Source: CAZEHS01 sp964424355
GTDB taxonomy: Bacteria; Bacillota; Clostridia; Peptostreptococcales; Acidaminobacteraceae
DNA length: 64,000 nt
Reading direction: 5' to 3'
Assembly: GCA_964424355.1 (NCBI GenBank)
Contig: CAYRIO010000001.1
Coordinates: forward strand, 310,001 to 374,000
A program made the position numbers and the translations under genes. The notes under the pieces were generated by a model that was given only the letters and a program-made list of their open reading frames with translations, was not told the DNA's origin and made no database searches. Positions 23,976 through 33,050 of this stretch are shown here, one piece after another. Position 1 is the first letter of the stretch, and every line of letters starts with the position of its first letter.

Positions 23976-24566
23976 GTGAAGCGTTATTTGAACAATGATT
24001 CAGGATTTACTCTGATTGAGCTGATGGTTGTCACCACGATTCTCTTGATTGTCCTCGGCGGCATTGGCTCATTTCTGGTGCACAACACGCAATCATTCTA
24101 CAACGGAAGAAATGAGATGGAGGCGCAGACACAGGCCACCTTGGTGATGAACAGATTGGCTAATGGCATCCCCGGCATCGCTGCCGGTACTGGAATTTTG
24201 GCGTCTTGGCGTGTTTCATCGGTCGTTATTGATGGCGCCTTCAATATGACGAATTTGTCGCTGGTGGAGTCGGATCAGACCACCGTGGACCAATTTGTTC
24301 TCAGTGGAAACGTGCTGACATTTCAGCATGGAGCGAATGCGCCTATCCCCATATCCTCTGATGTCATATCGGTTCAAGTGCTGCCGATTCATGGGACTAT
24401 TCCGGTGAATCCCCCCATAATGGTGGGGCAGAATGATTATACGGATTTTGGGGATGGCGTGCCGCTGACAACGGGGCTGCAGCTTACGGTGACAACTCAG
24501 GTTCCGCCGGGAACAGGGAACACAGCAACCATTACCAGTCAATATTGGTTCAGGAATACCGATTGA
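23976..24566 (+). CDS. Minor pilin, PilW-like
   Basis: 196 residues. Prepilin leader MKRYLNNDSG before FTLIELMVVTTILLIVLGGIGSFLVHNTQSFYNG, with Glu at mature position 5. The helix continues RNEMEAQTQATLVMNRLANGI, as in PilW/GspJ-type minor pilins, and the rest is beta-rich. GTG 23976 follows AAAGGGTGGTG. It forms a set with the two preceding minor pilins. Confidence 0.85.
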   Translation: MKRYLNNDSGFTLIELMVVTTILLIVLGGIGSFLVHNTQSFYNGRNEMEAQTQATLVMNRLANGIPGIAAGTGILASWRVSSVVIDGAFNMTNLSLVESDQTTVDQFVLSGNVLTFQHGANAPIPISSDVISVQVLPIHGTIPVNPPIMVGQNDYTDFGDGVPLTTGLQLTVTTQVPPGTGNTATITSQYWFRNTD

Positions 24567-24612
24567 TCAGGAACCGCATCGATTCACTCAAGAGTGAAAA
24601 GGAGGAACACCC

Positions 24613-27600
24613 ATGCATAAGAAATTGAAATCAGCGCTATCCTTTATTGTGATGTTTGCCCTTATCTTCAGCTTGATTCCGTTGAATACAAGCATTTCTT
24701 CAGCGGATTCGGTATTGCCCCATGGCCTGCGCATTCTTGAAGTGGAGCCTTGGGATTATAACGCAGCCGGTAACAGCGGGTTCTACTTCTCCACGAGCGT
24801 TTTGAAGGACAGCACCCTGCAAATCACGCAGATGAGCATGCCAACCTTCATTTCAAAAACAGAAGAACTGAACGGCAATTATGACATCATCCTATTCGGG
24901 AAAAATGTATTCAAGTACGGATCAGGAATTAACAAGATCAGTAACAACAATTCCCTTTATGCAACAAACCAGAACATCAAATTCAATACCGATATCACAC
25001 AGCGAAAAATCGCTCAGCTTCAAGCCTTTGCAACCAGCGTTCAAGGAAACGGACAGCTGATTGTCGCAGACTCTTCATTGAATACGGATTCAATGCTATA
25101 CACTGCATTGACGGGTTTATCGACAAAGGTTAAATGGAACACGTTGTCTCAGATGACGAACGAGAAGCTGGCGGAATACTATGCAGCTGCCCTTAAACGT
25201 CCGGAACTGGTCAATGTGACAGCCCCTGCAAATTATGGCGTGAATCAGGACGGCAACGCCGGCACCTATGTAACCGGTCATCAGCTGTCACTCAGCTTCA
25301 GGATCAACAATCCGAATATGACCAATATGGTCGCCAATACCTCCAATGCCAAGTTGTATCTGGACTACAATGGAGATGGTGTGTTTTCCACGGATGTTTC
25401 CGGGGGAGAATATATCGCCGCCAAGACTCTTTCTCATTTGGTTCCCAACAAGGACAGTGGGGAACTCTATATGATAACCTGTGATATTGATGAGAAATAT
25501 ACAGGTATTTTGCCCTGGAAGCTGGAAATCACCGACGAAAGCACGGGAACCAAGGTTTCTAAGATCGGGTATCCTGCATTTAAAGGGCAGCAATTGGGGA
25601 TCAAGGTCCTGCAGATCATCCCCTCCGGAAACCTGTTGAATATGGCTACCAATGCGCAGTTTAAAGCGATGTTGAGTAAGAGTGGAGAATATAACATATC
25701 TGTGAATGTCGTGACGATCGCCGATATGAACGCCAATTATCCGAATGATGTTACAGATGTGAACACCAAAGCAAAAATCCCCTCACGGTTGAACGGGAAC
25801 TACGATATGGTCATCTTCGGATTTTCTGATTCGTACAGCAATAATGACCTGTTAGCAAGCAAGACAGACCTAATCAAGGAAATAAATGATTTCATCACCG
25901 CCAGCAAACAGAGTGTCATGTTCACCCACGATACTGCCGGGCCTCAGAACGGACCAGAAGATAAGAATGGCATGACCTACAATGATGCCCCTGTCATTAC
26001 GAAGAACTTCAAAACCCTGATGGGCTTCTCCAACGTTAAGACCTATGCAGGACAAACCGGTTGGGTGACCAGCAGCTTCCACGTAAACCAGGCTAAAATG
26101 ATGAACACGGGCATCATCACCCAATTTCCCTATGTGCTTCCCGATGTCCTGAGCATTGCAACAACCCATGAACAGTACTGGAAGCTGGACCTGCAGGAAA
26201 ACAATGTCATTCCCTGGTATACGCTGTATGTTGACAAAAGCAGCACCTATCCGGATCAATACAAGCTGAAGAATGTTCCAGAAGATTACTACTATACGTT
26301 TTCCAAAGGGAATGTCACTTTTTCCGGAACGGGTCACACCACCCCCAGTGGCGTAGCTGAGCAAAAGCTCTTTATCAATACCATTCTGAGAGCATCCCTG
26401 GCAGCGAATCATGCACCCGAGGTGAAGGCGTCCGGGTATTCCAATCAGATTCCCGTAACTGCAACATCTTTGCCGTTCAATTACACCGTATCGGATCCGG
26501 ATGGTTATACGGATACGAACTTTAATGTAACGATATCCGTGGACAAGGACAATGATGGTATATTCGAGACCCCATGCTCCAGTCAGCATCTCTCAAATAT
26601 CAACGGTCTTGCCCAGAGTGCGGAATTAACCTCCGCACAGCTCCCAAAAGCCGCAACCACGTTCAAAGTGAAGGTTGAAGCGGTGGATGCCCGAGGCGCG
26701 AAAGGTATGGTTGTCTTTTCGGTCAATGCGGTAGATGCACCTACTTTCACAGTTGTTGCCACGGCCAACAAACCTGGCGGTTACCTGGTGGGGGATACAG
26801 CGTCCATTGCATATACTGTTGATGCAAAAGGCTCCACCACAGCTACCGGCGTAACCTTCAAGAATGTCGAGCTGAATGCTGAAGCCGATTTGTCTGGCAT
26901 CAATCCCGTTTACTCGGATGGATGGGAGGATGGAGACGGAGCGGTTGCAATTAAAAACCTGTCAGATGTCCTGTTCAGTCCTCAGCCTTCTGTAGCTACG
27001 CAACGTGCAACGCTCCAGCTAGAGCTGACAAAAGCAACGGCTGAGAACGCCCCCCACATCATCAACAATACCGTCACCTACACTGCGGATCCTTCAGTCT
27101 ATGCGGGGTCGGCCAGTACAGCGCTGAGTATTCCGGTGCGGGTTGGTGATATTACAACCATCGTGCGAAATAAGAACAGCCAGGCCCTTAAGAACATTGA
27201 AATTGAAATCACAAAAGGCTCAGAAAATGGAACAATCATTGCATCAGGGACAACAGATGGTGCTGGAGAATTCCAGTACAGTAATCTTCCTTCCGGAACT
27301 TATTATGTTCACGCATCCGCTCCTGGCAGCAGTGAATACATGGAAGGATTGGTGCAAAAGGTTGATCTTGATTACGACAACAATACCCCTGATGTCAACT
27401 TCAATGTCAGCACCTCCTTTATCACCGGTACGAAAATCACAGATATCAAAGGGCACACTGAAGCCATGACTTTTCCTGGAGGAATCGTTAAGGCAAAAAT
27501 TGAATTCAAATTGAACGGCATGGCGGATTCCCTGAGCATCACACTGGCCAATGTCTCTCCGGCAGCGGGAGTTCGCATTCAGGGTCTGAAGAAAGATGGG

Positions 27601-27888
27601 ACCACCGTCGTCGGAAGCATTAACGTAGCGGAGGGACTGATCAACACAAAAGTGCTGACTCTGCCCACCGGCTTGGAGGGCGGAACCTACGTACTTGAGA
27701 TGGATCTGGCCATTTCAAAGGAAATGGCACTTGGAAAAACCGAAAAACTCGTTGTTAAAGAGATCGCTTATAAAGACCACAACGTCACCTACGGATCCGG
27801 AGCATCTCCGGATTATGCAACCTATCTGGACCCGCTTACGCAACCGGCTTTGCTGCTTAATGTCTTAAAACGTCCCACGTTGCAGTAG
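24613..27888 (+). CDS. Large exported DUF5057-type protein, putative pilus-associated adhesin
   Basis: 1091 residues with a Sec signal peptide (KSALSFIVMFALIFSLIPLNTSISSADS), no LPXTG motif and no C-terminal anchor. Two related alpha/beta units begin LRILEVEPWDYN (about 39) and IKVLQIIPSGN (about 330), each followed by an LNGNYDIILFG or LNGNYDMVIFG strand. Ig-like segments follow (about 600-860), a Cna-B-like module near 840-930 (VRNKNSQALKNIEIEITKG...GEFQYSNLPSGTYYVHA) and a final beta domain. I assign DUF5057 from the N-terminal pattern. As the last gene of the pilus operon, 46 nt after the PilW-like gene and with its own GGAGG, it is a candidate tip adhesin. Confidence 0.75.
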   Translation: MHKKLKSALSFIVMFALIFSLIPLNTSISSADSVLPHGLRILEVEPWDYNAAGNSGFYFSTSVLKDSTLQITQMSMPTFISKTEELNGNYDIILFGKNVFKYGSGINKISNNNSLYATNQNIKFNTDITQRKIAQLQAFATSVQGNGQLIVADSSLNTDSMLYTALTGLSTKVKWNTLSQMTNEKLAEYYAAALKRPELVNVTAPANYGVNQDGNAGTYVTGHQLSLSFRINNPNMTNMVANTSNAKLYLDYNGDGVFSTDVSGGEYIAAKTLSHLVPNKDSGELYMITCDIDEKYTGILPWKLEITDESTGTKVSKIGYPAFKGQQLGIKVLQIIPSGNLLNMATNAQFKAMLSKSGEYNISVNVVTIADMNANYPNDVTDVNTKAKIPSRLNGNYDMVIFGFSDSYSNNDLLASKTDLIKEINDFITASKQSVMFTHDTAGPQNGPEDKNGMTYNDAPVITKNFKTLMGFSNVKTYAGQTGWVTSSFHVNQAKMMNTGIITQFPYVLPDVLSIATTHEQYWKLDLQENNVIPWYTLYVDKSSTYPDQYKLKNVPEDYYYTFSKGNVTFSGTGHTTPSGVAEQKLFINTILRASLAANHAPEVKASGYSNQIPVTATSLPFNYTVSDPDGYTDTNFNVTISVDKDNDGIFETPCSSQHLSNINGLAQSAELTSAQLPKAATTFKVKVEAVDARGAKGMVVFSVNAVDAPTFTVVATANKPGGYLVGDTASIAYTVDAKGSTTATGVTFKNVELNAEADLSGINPVYSDGWEDGDGAVAIKNLSDVLFSPQPSVATQRATLQLELTKATAENAPHIINNTVTYTADPSVYAGSASTALSIPVRVGDITTIVRNKNSQALKNIEIEITKGSENGTIIASGTTDGAGEFQYSNLPSGTYYVHASAPGSSEYMEGLVQKVDLDYDNNTPDVNFNVSTSFITGTKITDIKGHTEAMTFPGGIVKAKIEFKLNGMADSLSITLANVSPAAGVRIQGLKKDGTTVVGSINVAEGLINTKVLTLPTGLEGGTYVLEMDLAISKEMALGKTEKLVVKEIAYKDHNVTYGSGASPDYATYLDPLTQPALLLNVLKRPTLQ

Positions 27889-27914
27889 ATTCCGTGTTTT
27901 CAGCGGCGTAGAAG

Positions 27915-27952
27915 TACATGAAAAGCCCCACCGAGGTGGGGCTTTTCATGTA
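27915..27952. terminator. Bidirectional terminator between convergent genes
   Basis: A perfect 18-bp stem (TACATGAAAAGCCCCACC at 27915-27932 with 27935-27952) with a two-base loop; the AAAA/TTTT tracts inside the stem give T-runs on both strands. It ends the pilus operon and the opposing X2-module gene. Confidence 0.92.
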
Positions 27953-27969
27953 TCAATTTGCCAATCAGA

Positions 27970-29364
27970 CTAATTCTGAATCTCAACTTCAAAGTCTACT
28001 TCTTCCGTGTGACCATCCTTTTCAAATACAAAAGTCAAATCAGTTTCTTCATCATTCAGATCCTTCAGGTAGTCATCATCCAGTGTAACGATTTTACCAT
28101 TCAGATCATAATCCGTGTTTTTTTCGAGTTCATCATTCCCATTCATTATGCCCTCAAAGGTGTAGCCATTCAGGGTGAGGGTGACATCAACATCTGTAAC
28201 GACGTTAACGCTGCTGAACTTAACCTTTTCTGGACTGATGACGGGATCCTCATCTGCATTATAAGCCAGCTTGATAACAAAGGATTCTTTCACAGTGCTG
28301 CCGTCTTTCTCGAACAGGAATTTCAGTGTGGTCTCTGCATTATCCAACCCACTGATATAATCCTTGTCCAGGGTGACCGTGTTGCCATCAACATCGAATT
28401 CATCATTTTCATCAAGCCCTTGAATCCCTTCAAAGGTATATCCATTCAGGGTGAGGGCGACATCAACGTCATCGACATCGGCACTCTTCTCAAAAGTCAC
28501 CTTTTCAGGATTGATAACGGGTTCTTCAACATTACTGTCATCGTTGAAGTCCAACTGGATCCGGAAGGTTTTTTCAACCTTATTGTCGTCGCTGTCCTCA
28601 AACTGGAAGGTCAGGACGGTTTTCTCAGCATCCAGAGACTCAATGTAGTCTTTGTCCAGGGTGACAACATGGGTATCCGCATCGTAGGTGTATTCATCAC
28701 CGGAACCGGTTCCTTTATCAAGCCCTTTGATGCCTGTGAAGTCATAATCATTGAGAACCAGTTTCACGTTCACTGCGGTAATGTCTGATTCATCTTCGAA
28801 AACAACCTTAGCGGGTTTGAGAACAGGTCCTTCACCGATATCGATGTTCCCTGTATTGCTGTCATGGGTTACTTTCAATCCAAAGGTTTCAGCAATGAAA
28901 CGCAGGGGAACGTAGGTCCGATTGTTGTGAAGACCTGGCTTCACGTCGAGTTCAACGGTTTCGCCATCTACGGTTACAACACCGGTCTTCAGATTGAAAA
29001 TAATCTCAAGATCACTATCCGGATGGGTTACCGTTACGATCATGTCTGCGCCATTCCAGAGGACGGTGCAGCCCATGCCCTCAGTAAGCGCACGGATGGG
29101 GATCAGGGTCCGGCCTTCCTTTACAACAGGCGGGGCATCGAATTTCAGCTGATTTTTATTGAACTTAACTTTCGATTCTCCCATTTCGGAGAATTTATCC
29201 AGAATCCATTGGGGCGGTCCCTGCTTGAATGTATCTTCACTCTGGCCCTTATTCTTGGATTCGTTCTTGAAAGGGGAGTCGGCGAAACCCAGTGACGGGA
29301 TTGCCAGACTAAGCATCAGAATCCCAATCAGGGTCAAACTGATGACGCGAGCACTTTTTTTCAT
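27970..29364 (-). CDS. Exported protein with CuAO-N domain and three X2-type modules
   Basis: 464 residues. Signal peptide (VISLTLIGILMLSLAIPSLGFADS), then a copper-amine-oxidase N-terminal-like domain (about 55-175: RTLIPIRALTEGMGCTVLWNG ... YVPLRFIAETFGLKV). Three tandem beta modules follow from about 184, 285 and 378 with the shared frame P-x-K-V-x-F ... LNGYTFEGI ... VTLDKDYI ... LTFxFEKDG, which fits the CBM_X2 (X2) Ig-like family of surface proteins. The modules are highly acidic. AAGGAGGAATTAC precedes ATG 29364. No catalytic domain is present. It probably sits in or on the wall. It resembles the gene at 9404-10750 in its N-terminal half and in orientation, so the pilus operon is bracketed by two such genes. 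Confidence 0.82.
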   Translation of the reverse strand: MKKSARVISLTLIGILMLSLAIPSLGFADSPFKNESKNKGQSEDTFKQGPPQWILDKFSEMGESKVKFNKNQLKFDAPPVVKEGRTLIPIRALTEGMGCTVLWNGADMIVTVTHPDSDLEIIFNLKTGVVTVDGETVELDVKPGLHNNRTYVPLRFIAETFGLKVTHDSNTGNIDIGEGPVLKPAKVVFEDESDITAVNVKLVLNDYDFTGIKGLDKGTGSGDEYTYDADTHVVTLDKDYIESLDAEKTVLTFQFEDSDDNKVEKTFRIQLDFNDDSNVEEPVINPEKVTFEKSADVDDVDVALTLNGYTFEGIQGLDENDEFDVDGNTVTLDKDYISGLDNAETTLKFLFEKDGSTVKESFVIKLAYNADEDPVISPEKVKFSSVNVVTDVDVTLTLNGYTFEGIMNGNDELEKNTDYDLNGKIVTLDDDYLKDLNDEETDLTFVFEKDGHTEEVDFEVEIQN

Positions 29365-29622
29365 GGCTGTAATTCCTCCTTTTTAGTAGGTGTTTTTGAT
29401 GGTCATCATAGTATTCGCTGAATTACGGGGTGAATTTGGGGTAAGAAACAAAAAAGTTTTCAAATCATATATACCCACTTTGGTGGATTTTAAGCTGAAT
29501 CCTTCCGAAAGCGGCTGGTACCAGGGGTTGAATTTTGATAAAATGAGTCATGGGTAGTGGTATGGTGAGGATATTAAAAGTAGTAGGGAGCCGTTAATAA
29601 AAAATACTCCGCGAGGTGTTCA

Positions 29623-30384
29623 ATGATCATTGCATTCTGTGTCATTATAGGCCTCCTGATCGGTTCATTCTTAAATGTTTGTATTTACCGACTGCCTAAA
29701 GAAGAATCCATCGTGATGCCGCCCTCCCACTGCGGAAGCTGCGGGCACCAACTGATGCCGATGGATCTGGTACCGGTGCTGAGCTGGCTGTTCCTGCGAG
29801 GAAAGTGCCGGTACTGCGGTGCGGGGATATCCATCAGGTATGCGCTGGTTGAATTGCTGACCGCCACACTGTTTGGCGTGCTTGCCTGGCGATTTGGCCT
29901 CACGGCTGAACTGGTCTCCGCATTGATGCTCACGTCAATTTTCATCGTGATTTTCTTTATCGATCTAGACCATTCCATCATTCCGGATGAATTGGTGATT
30001 GCCGGGTTCATCACAGCGGCGGCCTATCTCGCCTGGGGATGGACAACCGGTGCGCTTCCTTTTAATCCATTGGATCACGGTTTTGGATTCCTCATCGGTG
30101 GCGGGCTGTACCTTCTTTTAGCCGTCATTACCAAGGGCGGCATGGGGGGAGGGGATATCAAGCTCATGGCCATGCTGGGATTCTGGTTGGGGTCTTCCGG
30201 TGTGCTATGGATCATATTGCTTTCTTCCAATATCGGAGCGATCGTCTCCCTGATCCTGATGGCATTGAAAATAAAAGGCCGCAAGGATTATATTCCATTT
30301 GGCCCCTTCATCGTCATTGCCGCAATGCTGGTGATGCTTTTTCATGATAATCTCAATGCATGGCTGTTTGGATTTTACAGCTGA
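29623..30384 (+). CDS. pilD: Prepilin peptidase PilD (A24 family)
   Basis: 253 residues. The N-terminal methyltransferase-type domain has the zinc pairs Cys37/Cys40 and Cys62/Cys65 (HCGSC, KCRYC). Catalytic aspartates are in FFIDLDHSIIPDEL (Asp114/Asp116 region) and GGGDIKLMAMLG (Asp178). About eight transmembrane helices are visible. It cleaves and N-methylates the prepilins encoded upstream. It is separated from them by one opposing gene, so it must have its own promoter in 29365-29622, where I see no convincing consensus pair. Confidence 0.95.
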   Translation: MIIAFCVIIGLLIGSFLNVCIYRLPKEESIVMPPSHCGSCGHQLMPMDLVPVLSWLFLRGKCRYCGAGISIRYALVELLTATLFGVLAWRFGLTAELVSALMLTSIFIVIFFIDLDHSIIPDELVIAGFITAAAYLAWGWTTGALPFNPLDHGFGFLIGGGLYLLLAVITKGGMGGGDIKLMAMLGFWLGSSGVLWIILLSSNIGAIVSLILMALKIKGRKDYIPFGPFIVIAAMLVMLFHDNLNAWLFGFYS

Positions 30385-30389
30385 TAAGG

Positions 30390-30395
30390 TATAAT
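30390..30395 (+). promoter_or_regulatory. Possible -10 box for the comFB-like gene
   Basis: TATAAT lies six bases after the pilD stop and 40 bases before the next start. The best -35 (TTGGAT, 30368-30373) is 16 bases upstream but matches weakly, so a separate promoter is only possible. Confidence 0.35.
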
Positions 30396-30434
30396 GGTAT
30401 TGAAGTCTGAAGGCTGTTCAGGGAGGTAGTGCTT

Positions 30435-30719
30435 ATGTTTCTGAGAAACTATATGGAGTTAGCTGTCGATCATGTTCTGCCCAATCTGATGAAGGTTTTT
30501 CCAACAATCTGCTTTTGCGAAAAATGTCAGATGGATATCAAAGCCTTAGCACTCAACAATCTGAAGCCTCACTACATTGTTTCGGAGAAGGGACAGCTTT
30601 ACACCAAAGTCCAGGAAATGGGCATCCAGTTCGAAGCGGATATCATGAAAGCCCTGATTGACGCGATTGCGGTTGTCGGTGCAACACCGAAACATGAATT
30701 GAATGGCGATGCGAAATAG
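30435..30719 (+). CDS. ComFB-like late competence family protein
   Basis: 94 residues: NYMELAVDHVLPNLMKVFPTICFCEKCQMDIKALALNNLKPHYIVSEKG matches the ComFB family, including the CxxC-type CFCEKC that probably binds zinc. Some ComFB-domain proteins are c-di-GMP-responsive or pilus-linked in other bacteria; in B. subtilis the role is not settled. Its position after pilD fits a link to pili or DNA uptake. GGGAGG (30421-30426) supports ATG 30435 over GTG 30429. Confidence 0.85.
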   Translation: MFLRNYMELAVDHVLPNLMKVFPTICFCEKCQMDIKALALNNLKPHYIVSEKGQLYTKVQEMGIQFEADIMKALIDAIAVVGATPKHELNGDAK

Positions 30720-30743
30720 CAATGGATTCTCTTTCGTGTTTCC

Positions 30744-30793
30744 AAAGCCCCCGGTTTGTGATATGATAAGATGTGTCAAAAACGGGGGGCTTT
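30744..30793 (+). promoter_or_regulatory. Hairpin covering the pepQ ribosome-binding site
   Basis: AAAGCCCCCG (30744-30753) can pair with CGGGGGGCTTT (30783-30793), with one bulged G. The 3' arm contains the only ribosome-binding site of the next gene, so the fold would hide it. It could instead act as a weak terminator for the preceding gene. Confidence 0.45.
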
Positions 30794-30796
30794 ATC

Positions 30797-31855
30797 ATGC
30801 CAAGGATTGAAAAGCTTAGAAGTCTGCTGGAATCTGGATCTTTAGATGCGCTTCTGCTGGCGGGTTCAGTTAACCGGCGTTATGCCAGTGGATTTACAGG
30901 TTCAGCCGGAGCCGTGATGATCAGCAGGGAAAATGCCTGGCTGATTACGGATTTCAGGTATACACAGCAAGCTTCAGTCCAGTGCCCGGGTTTCACCATC
31001 GTCACATTGAAATCAGAAGAAAAACTGCATGATTGGGTGTCTGAACATGGCTGTCATCGGATTGGATTTGAGGCAGACACCTGGACCATTGATGCATTTG
31101 AGCCTTATAAATCACTTTCAGAAACCCAATGGATTCCGATTCAGAATGATCTGATGAAGCTGCGGGTAGTTAAGGAAGCGGAAGAAATCGAATCAGTTGA
31201 AAAAGCGGCTGCCATTGCAGACCATGGGTTTCAACATATTCTGAAATTCATCCGCCCAGGAATCACTGAGAACGAGGTGGCTCTGGAACTGGAATTTTTC
31301 ATGCGCAAGGCTGGTGCATCCGGACTGTCCTTTGATAGCATCGTCGCAAGCGGCGAGCGGTCTTCCATGCCTCATGGCGTCGCATCGGATAAAGTGCTCC
31401 ATGACGGCGATTTGCTCACGTTGGATTTTGGCTGTGTTGTGGATGGCTACTGTTCCGATATGACCAGGACCCTTGTGGTTGGAAAAGCGTCTCTTGAACA
31501 AAAGAAGATTTATGATATCGTCCTCCAGGCTCAACTGGCAAGTCTTGAAATGGTGAAAGTCGGTGTCCGTTGCTCCGAGGTGGATCAGGCTGGGCGAAGT
31601 ATCATTGACGCTGCAGGCTATGGCCCGCAGTTCGGTCATGGCACGGGGCATGGCGTTGGCCTTGAGATTCACGAGTATCCTCGGGTTGCGGCATCCTCAG
31701 AAACACCGTTGTCAGCAGGGATGATCATCACCATTGAACCAGGCATCTACCTTCCCGGTTTTGGCGGTGTACGGATAGAGGACCTGATTGTGGTGACCGA
31801 AACCGGTTACCGTTTATTGTCATCCTCACCCAAGCACTTGATTGAATTGATTTAA
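30797..31855 (+). CDS. M24 family Xaa-Pro aminopeptidase/dipeptidase
   Basis: 352 residues. An N-terminal creatinase-like domain (about 1-125) is followed by the pita-bread metallopeptidase fold with the dinuclear metal ligands in LTLDFGCVVDGYCSDMTRT (two Asp), FGHGTGHGVGLEIHE (His), TIEPGIYLPG (Glu) and GVRIEDLIVVT (Glu). It removes or splits N-terminal residues next to proline in peptides. pepP and pepQ cannot be separated by eye. Its place just before efp is a very common Firmicute order. Confidence 0.92.
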   Translation: MPRIEKLRSLLESGSLDALLLAGSVNRRYASGFTGSAGAVMISRENAWLITDFRYTQQASVQCPGFTIVTLKSEEKLHDWVSEHGCHRIGFEADTWTIDAFEPYKSLSETQWIPIQNDLMKLRVVKEAEEIESVEKAAAIADHGFQHILKFIRPGITENEVALELEFFMRKAGASGLSFDSIVASGERSSMPHGVASDKVLHDGDLLTLDFGCVVDGYCSDMTRTLVVGKASLEQKKIYDIVLQAQLASLEMVKVGVRCSEVDQAGRSIIDAAGYGPQFGHGTGHGVGLEIHEYPRVAASSETPLSAGMIITIEPGIYLPGFGGVRIEDLIVVTETGYRLLSSSPKHLIELI

Positions 31856-31857
31856 CT

Positions 31858-31906
31858 GAGAAATCTTTAACATCGAGTTTACCGTTAAAACATTTCTCTT
31901 GTTATA
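31858..31906 (+). promoter_or_regulatory. Inverted repeat and possible efp promoter
   Basis: GAGAAATCTTTAAC (31858-31871) can pair with GTTAAAACATTTCTC (31884-31898). The same stretch holds TTTACC (31878-31883) and, 17 bases on, GTTATA, with TATAAT at 31905-31910. It may be a weak terminator for pepQ, a promoter with an operator for efp, or both. Confidence 0.4.
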
Positions 31907-31939
31907 TAATAAAAATGAAGATATTTTGGAGGGTTTTGA

Positions 31940-32500
31940 ATGATAGCAGCAGGCGATTTTAGAAAAGGCATGACTTTCGAGATGGATAACGAGCCCTTTG
32001 TCGTCGTGGATTTCCAACACGTTAAGCCTGGTAAAGGTGCGGCATTTGTGCGAACAAAGTATAAAAGTCTGCTTTCCGGAGCTATTCGGGAGCATACGTT
32101 CAATCCCTCAGAAAAATTCCCCCGCGCACATATCGAGCGTAAAGACATGCAATACCTTTACCGTGATGGGGATTTGTTCTACTTCATGGATAACGAAAGC
32201 TTCGAGCAAATCCCTCTGCAGTTAGAGGTGGTTGAAGATGCCATCAAGTGGATCAAAGAGAACGAAACCGCTGCAGTAGCCTTTTACAAAGGAAACTGTT
32301 TCATGGTGGAAGCGCCCAACTTCGTTGAGCTGTTGATCACCGAAGCAGAACCCGGCGTGAAAGGGGATACAGCTACCAACGCAATGAAACGCGTCACGCT
32401 GGAAACCGGTGCCGAAGTCATGGTGCCCATGTTCGTGAATGAAGGGGACAAAATCAAGATTGATACACGATCCGGAGAATACCTGTCTCGCGCCAATTAG
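31940..32500 (+). CDS. efp: Translation elongation factor P
   Basis: 186 residues, full length. The KOW-like N-terminal domain starts MIAAGDFRKGMTFEMDNEPFVVVDFQHVKPGKGAA, with Lys32 at the tip of the loop that reaches the peptidyl-tRNA. Then come the two OB domains ending VNEGDKIKIDTRSGEYLSRAN. EF-P relieves ribosomes stalled at polyproline. The loop type with Lys32 matches B. subtilis EF-P, which carries 5-aminopentanol rather than beta-lysine or rhamnose. TTTGGAGGG precedes the start. Confidence 0.96.
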   Translation: MIAAGDFRKGMTFEMDNEPFVVVDFQHVKPGKGAAFVRTKYKSLLSGAIREHTFNPSEKFPRAHIERKDMQYLYRDGDLFYFMDNESFEQIPLQLEVVEDAIKWIKENETAAVAFYKGNCFMVEAPNFVELLITEAEPGVKGDTATNAMKRVTLETGAEVMVPMFVNEGDKIKIDTRSGEYLSRAN

Positions 32501-32564
32501 GATATGTCGGACGGAAGTCCGCTATCAATAGATGTTAACTATGAGTATTTAAGGAGGGTAACCC

Positions 32565-33014
32565 ATGAGCTTTTTACTGGAACGCGTATCTTATCTGAAA
32601 GGTCTTGCCGATGGAATGGAACTGGAGCAAGCAAGCAAGGAAGGCAAGCTTTTAGTTCAGATCCTCGACGTGCTGGATGATATGGCACAAGCTATCCATG
32701 AACTGGATGAAGAAGTCGGCGATATCGATGAATACATTGAGTTGATGGACGAAGACCTCACTGAAGTTGAAGAAGCAATCTTCGAAGATGAAGACGAAGA
32801 TGAAGAAGATGACGAGGACATGATCGACGAGATCACCTGCCCAGAGTGCGGTGAGCTGATTTATACAGATTTGGATGCTCTGTGTGATGATCCCGATGCA
32901 GAACTTGAAATCGAGTGCCCCAGCTGTGGCACAGTGATTGAGATTGCTGACGATTGCGAATGCGGTTGCTGCAGCTGCGGCGACAAAGAAGAAGCAACAG
33001 AAGAAAAAAAGTAG
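32565..33014 (+). CDS. CD1247-type zinc-ribbon protein
   Basis: 149 residues. The N-terminal 40 (LLERVSYLKGLADGMELEQASKEGKLLVQILDVLDDMA) match the CD1247 N-terminal domain found in Clostridia. A very acidic linker follows (EDEDEDEEDDEDMIDE), then a zinc-ribbon-like CPECG...CPSCG pair and a cysteine cluster CECGCCSCG near the C-terminus. Function unknown; the family often sits near efp, as here (64 nt). AAGGAGGGTAAC precedes the start. Confidence 0.82.
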   Translation: MSFLLERVSYLKGLADGMELEQASKEGKLLVQILDVLDDMAQAIHELDEEVGDIDEYIELMDEDLTEVEEAIFEDEDEDEEDDEDMIDEITCPECGELIYTDLDALCDDPDAELEIECPSCGTVIEIADDCECGCCSCGDKEEATEEKK

Positions 33015-33050
33015 TTTGACAACATTAAGATGAATGGATGACAATGCATA

